DNA of 64,000 nucleotides from UBA2589 sp965223235 (GTDB lineage: Bacteria > Gemmatimonadota > Gemmatimonadetes > Longimicrobiales > Gaopeijiaceae): NCBI GenBank assembly GCA_965223235.1, contig CBDCVV010000021.1, forward strand, positions 434,001 to 498,000, given 5' to 3'. Shown here in pieces: positions 60,645-64,000 of this stretch. A program made the translations under genes and the position numbers. Position 1 is the stretch's first letter; every line of letters begins with the position of its first letter. The notes under the pieces are model-generated. The model was given only the letters and a program-made list of their open reading frames with translations, did not search any database and had not been told where the DNA came from.

Positions 60645-63515
60645 GTGCGTGCTCGTTCGTATCGAACCATCGTCGTCATGCTCGCGATCTTGGCCGCAGC
60701 CGCGACCGGCGACCCGGTGACCGCTCAGAGTGCCGTGGAGGGCATCCCGGGACCGGCGGGTGGGCCGCGCGCTGCGCTCGGCGCCCCAGTCAACCCTTCG
60801 GATGATCCGCTCTTACGTGGCCTGAGATGGCGCTCGATCGGGCCGATCACGATGGGCGGCCGCGTGGACGAGGTCGCGGTGGTCGAAAGCGATCCGAAGA
60901 CGTTCTACGTCGGATACGCGACCGGGGGTCTTTGGAAAACGACAAACGGGGGGACGACGTTCCATCCCATTTTCGATGAGTACTCCACCCACTCGATCGG
61001 CTCCGTCGCGGTTTCCCAATCCGACCCGGATGTCGTTTGGGTCGGCACGGGGGAGGCGAACAACCGGCAAAGCTCTTCGTTCGGCAATGGCGTCTTCCGG
61101 TCGACGGACGGCGGCGCCTCCTTCGAACATGTCGGATTGGGCCCGACAGAGAGTATCCACCGAATCATCGTGCACCCGACCGACCCACACACGGCGTACG
61201 TCGCCGCGGTAGGTCGGCTCTTCGGCCCCAATTCGGAACGAGGCGTCTTCAAGACCACCGATGGCGGGTATTCGTGGCAGCACGTGCTCAGAATCGATGA
61301 CGATACGGGCGCCACCGACGTCGTGATGGACCCATCGAACCCGGACGTGCTCTACGCAGCGACGTACCAACGTCGCAGGACTCGTTTCGGCTTTCACGGC
61401 GGCGGCCCAGGGAGCGGCATCTGGAAGACCACGGACGCCGGCGCGACGTGGGAGCGACTCGAAGGGAGAGGGCTCCCTGCTGGCACCATGGGCCGGATCG
61501 GGCTGGATGTGTCCCGTTCGAACCCAGAGGTCGTATACGCTCAGATCGAAGTCGCCGACGACCAGAGTCAGACCGGGCTCGCCGATCCCGACCGTGATCC
61601 CCGATCGAGCGGGGTGTGGCGGTCGACCAACGGCGGCCTCGACTGGGAGTTCCGAAGCAACGAGAACAACCGACCCATGTACTACAGCATTATCCGAGTC
61701 GACCCGAACGACCCGGACGTGGTCTACACCGGGGGGAGTACCGTCTCACGATCCGAAGACGGAGGCCGAACGTTCGAGCCCCTTCCCGGCGTGTCCTTTG
61801 TGCACGTCGACCACCACCACATCTGGATCAACCCCGCCGACAGCGAACACCTCCTGCTCGGCAACGATGGGTCGGTCGATGTCAGCTACGATCGCGGCGA
61901 CACCTTCGAGTCTTTCCGCACGATATCAGCGGGTCAGTTCTACCACATCTCCGTCGACATGAGAACGCCGTACTACGTGTGCGGAGGCCTCCAGGACAAC
62001 GGAAGCTGGTGCGGGCCCAGTCGGGTACGCGGACTCTACATCGGTGCTGAAGCGTGGTATCGGGTCGGGGGTGGAGACGGCACCTACTCCGCCGTCGATC
62101 CGACCGACTACACGGTGGTCTACAGCCAAAGTCAGAACGGAAACGTGCGACGCTCCAACCTCGCGGAGAGCGAACCACTCGCCGACGCCGCCACGCGGAT
62201 CGACGCAGTGTACATCGGTGGGACACCGATTCGCCCGACACCACCGTCCGACGACGGCCCTGGGAATGTTCGCCCCGCCCCTGCGAGCAACGAGACGTAC
62301 CGCTGGAACTGGTCGACCCCCTTCATTCTCTCCGAGCACAATCCGCGGACGTTGTACATCGGTGGAAATCGACTTTTCAAGTCGGTGGACCGCGGGGACC
62401 ACTGGAGCGCCGGTCCGGACCTCACGAAACAGATCGATCGCGACTCACTCGAGATCATGGGTGCCCCCAACGGCCTCCCGGCGTGCACAGCCGTGCGTGG
62501 CACGCCCTGTATCCTGTCGAAGAACGATGGCGTTTCCTTCTACGGGACCATTACCACGCTCGATGAGTCGCCTGTGCAGCCCGGGGTCCTATGGGTCGGT
62601 ACCGACGACGGCAATATCCAAGTCAGTCGTGACGACAATCGAACGTGGACCGAGGTGTCGGAGAACATCGTGGACAACGGCGCCGGCTGTTGGGTGTCCC
62701 GCGTGGAGGCGTCGCACGTCGATGTGGCGACCGCGTACGTGTCGCTCGATTGCCACCGAAGCGGCGATCTCCGACCTCACGTTTTCGTGACCCGCGACTA
62801 CGGGTCGACGTGGACATCGATCGCGGGGAATCTTCCGGCGTTCGGGAATGTGAACGTCGTGAAGCAAGATCCGCGGAACCCCCACCTCCTCTACGCGGGC
62901 ACCGAGTTCGGATTCTATCTCTCGATCGACGAAGGCACCTCGTGGCGTGAAATGATGACCGATCTCCCGACCGTGCGAGTGGACGACGTCGTGGTGCATC
63001 CGAGGGAGGGAGACCTCGTCCTCGCTACGCACGGTCGAGGTGCGTTGATCTTGGATGACGTGACCGCGCTGCAGCAGATGACGAACGCCGTCCTCGAGAG
63101 AGACGTTCACCTCTTCGAACCGAGGCGGGCCGTGCGATGGCGCGTCGACCCGCGCCTCGCCGTAGGTGCCACGGGCGTCCAGAAGTTCTTCGGGCGCAAC
63201 GCGGAGTCCGGCACTGCAATCCAGTACTACCTCGCGGAGCCCGCCGGCGCATCGGTCGCCTTGCGCGTGGAAGACCCTGTAACAGGCGCACTCTTCCGGG
63301 CTCTGGACGCGACCGCGCACCGCGGACTCAACCGAGTGCAATGGGATCTACGCGGTGATCCCCCGTTACCTGTTCCAGGAGAGGCGGGCCGAGGGCGGCC
63401 TCCACGAGGCCCGCTCGCCCCCGCCGGTGCGTACCGGGTCGTCCTCACCGTGAACGGACAAGAGCACTCCACCATCGTCGATGTCGTCGAGGATGTGTGG
63501 ATGCACGAGCGCTGA
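60645..63515 (+). CDS. Exported BNR/VPS10-type beta-propeller protein
   Basis: From a GTG with AGGAGG upstream it has 956 residues. A signal peptide (ending VTAQS) is followed by sialidase-type BNR repeats with the S/T-x-D-x-G-x-T-W pattern, of which I count about eleven (KTTNGGTTF, RSTDGGASF, KTTDGGYSW, KTTDAGATW, RSTNGGLDW, SRDDNRTW, TRDYGSTW, SIDEGTSW). This gives two seven-bladed-type propellers, as in VPS10/sortilin and xyloglucanase-like proteins. The C-terminal region (AGAYRVVLTVNGQEHSTIVDVVED) is a beta-sandwich. The enzymatic role, if any, is unclear. It lies just after the SusC/SusD unit but has its own ribosome site. Confidence 0.88.
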   Translation: MRARSYRTIVVMLAILAAAATGDPVTAQSAVEGIPGPAGGPRAALGAPVNPSDDPLLRGLRWRSIGPITMGGRVDEVAVVESDPKTFYVGYATGGLWKTTNGGTTFHPIFDEYSTHSIGSVAVSQSDPDVVWVGTGEANNRQSSSFGNGVFRSTDGGASFEHVGLGPTESIHRIIVHPTDPHTAYVAAVGRLFGPNSERGVFKTTDGGYSWQHVLRIDDDTGATDVVMDPSNPDVLYAATYQRRRTRFGFHGGGPGSGIWKTTDAGATWERLEGRGLPAGTMGRIGLDVSRSNPEVVYAQIEVADDQSQTGLADPDRDPRSSGVWRSTNGGLDWEFRSNENNRPMYYSIIRVDPNDPDVVYTGGSTVSRSEDGGRTFEPLPGVSFVHVDHHHIWINPADSEHLLLGNDGSVDVSYDRGDTFESFRTISAGQFYHISVDMRTPYYVCGGLQDNGSWCGPSRVRGLYIGAEAWYRVGGGDGTYSAVDPTDYTVVYSQSQNGNVRRSNLAESEPLADAATRIDAVYIGGTPIRPTPPSDDGPGNVRPAPASNETYRWNWSTPFILSEHNPRTLYIGGNRLFKSVDRGDHWSAGPDLTKQIDRDSLEIMGAPNGLPACTAVRGTPCILSKNDGVSFYGTITTLDESPVQPGVLWVGTDDGNIQVSRDDNRTWTEVSENIVDNGAGCWVSRVEASHVDVATAYVSLDCHRSGDLRPHVFVTRDYGSTWTSIAGNLPAFGNVNVVKQDPRNPHLLYAGTEFGFYLSIDEGTSWREMMTDLPTVRVDDVVVHPREGDLVLATHGRGALILDDVTALQQMTNAVLERDVHLFEPRRAVRWRVDPRLAVGATGVQKFFGRNAESGTAIQYYLAEPAGASVALRVEDPVTGALFRALDATAHRGLNRVQWDLRGDPPLPVPGEAGRGRPPRGPLAPAGAYRVVLTVNGQEHSTIVDVVEDVWMHER

Positions 63516-63528
63516 GACGCTTATCGTG

Positions 63529-63981
63529 TCACGAACGCCCTGTCACGACGTTGATCACTCCCGCGGGGTGTCCAGTCCCCCAGCGCGTCGTCGCGTCGGA
63601 AGTCCCGAAGAACTCCACCCGCGCGATTTGGCTCACCGGGATCTCGTATAGGGTGCCTAGCGGACCGTGCCGAATTTCGTCGATGTAGACGACCGGATAC
63701 TTCGCGGATGGGTCGGTGAAGGAGTTGTCGCCCCTAGCCCGGAGCCAACCTGGCCGAAGGCGCCTGAGGAGGCGCATCGCATCTTGGTCGCTGGCAGCCC
63801 GCTCGACGATCTCCGACCGCTCGATCGCATCCGGGGACCACGCATCGCTTTCGCCGGTGGTCGTAGCGGCCCTCGGGGTGAATGGGCTCGGCACCGGCGC
63901 GGCGCCACATCCCGCAGAGACCACAATGCCACCCACCACGACGACTCGGACCACGAGCGGGAGTGCGGAGTGATGAGACAT
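63529..63981 (-). CDS. Lipoprotein with TonB-receptor plug-like domain
   Basis: The protein has 150 residues with lipobox VSAGC. After a linker, residues 60-150 resemble half of a TonB receptor plug: IERSEIVERAASDQDAMRLLRRLRPGWLRARG, PVVYIDEIRHGPLGTL and IARVEFFGTSDATTRWGTGHPAGVINVVT. No barrel follows. Such orphan plugs occur in Gemmatimonadota; function unknown. It converges with the propeller gene, 13 bases apart. Its upstream region is cut by the right edge of the window. Confidence 0.7.
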   Translation of the reverse strand: MSHHSALPLVVRVVVVGGIVVSAGCGAAPVPSPFTPRAATTTGESDAWSPDAIERSEIVERAASDQDAMRLLRRLRPGWLRARGDNSFTDPSAKYPVVYIDEIRHGPLGTLYEIPVSQIARVEFFGTSDATTRWGTGHPAGVINVVTGRS

Positions 63982-64000
63982 TCTGACCTCCGGGGTGCAA

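Overview
The window is a high-GC (by eye about 62-64%), gene-dense bacterial chromosome segment with about 55 protein genes, no rRNA or tRNA that I can see, no insertion sequence and no CRISPR array. The gene mix is a complete-looking dcw (cell wall/division) cluster, meso-DAP-type MurE, many exported lipoproteins and small beta-barrels, a SusC/SusD pair, DUF4097, DUF2911, DUF3179 and DUF4105 proteins, an SSS symporter and S9/M19 peptidases. This fits a Gram-negative heterotroph of the Gemmatimonadota type. That placement is inference from gene content; no marker RNA is present.

Layout. 1-9.0 kb (minus strand): mraZ-rsmH-ftsL-ftsI-murE-murF-mraY-murD, almost all overlapping by 1-8 bases, with murD cut by the left edge and a four-copy mraZ-box-like operator upstream of mraZ. 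9.2-13.3 kb: a secreted TPR protein with a strong terminator, a thioesterase, a CsgG-like lipoprotein and a DUF2911 protein. 13.4-17.5 kb (minus): an ECF sigma factor, a zinc-finger anti-sigma factor and three DUF4097 proteins in one operon. 17.6-20.4 kb: a small coiled-coil membrane protein, then ugpQ-glpD. 20.4-25.3 kb (minus): a histidine kinase, a Tat-exported FAD oxidoreductase, a cytochrome c lipoprotein and an NagX/DUF5009 membrane acyltransferase. 25.3-33.4 kb (minus): mobA, fdhD, a Yip1 membrane protein, an SSS symporter with a 35-residue membrane protein coupled to it, a peptidase M19 homologue and three unknown exported proteins. 33.5-41.2 kb: an HD-GYP response regulator, a DPP IV-like peptidase, a DUF2207 protein, a CheY-like regulator and a DUF4105 protein.

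41.4-51.4 kb (plus) is the most unusual part. Eight genes follow each other with overlaps or gaps of at most 7 bases: a NuoEF-type formate dehydrogenase beta subunit; a formate dehydrogenase alpha subunit whose reading frame crosses an in-frame UGA at the selenocysteine position, followed by a SECIS-like hairpin; two ExbD-like proteins and one ExbB/MotA-like protein forming an undescribed-looking proton-channel module; and a DUF1080 lipoprotein, a Tat-signal small subunit and a GMC oxidoreductase that together look like a 3-keto-glycoside oxidation unit. FdhD and MobA, encoded 15 kb away, would serve the maturation of the formate dehydrogenase.

51.4-64 kb: a large hybrid histidine kinase (minus), two small coupled exported proteins, a DUF3179 lipoprotein, a SusC/SusD pair with a strong terminator, a secreted BNR/VPS10-type propeller protein, and an orphan TonB-plug-like lipoprotein (minus). 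Together the window describes wall synthesis, envelope-stress control, and uptake and periplasmic oxidation of carbohydrates or peptides with electron transfer to the respiratory chain.
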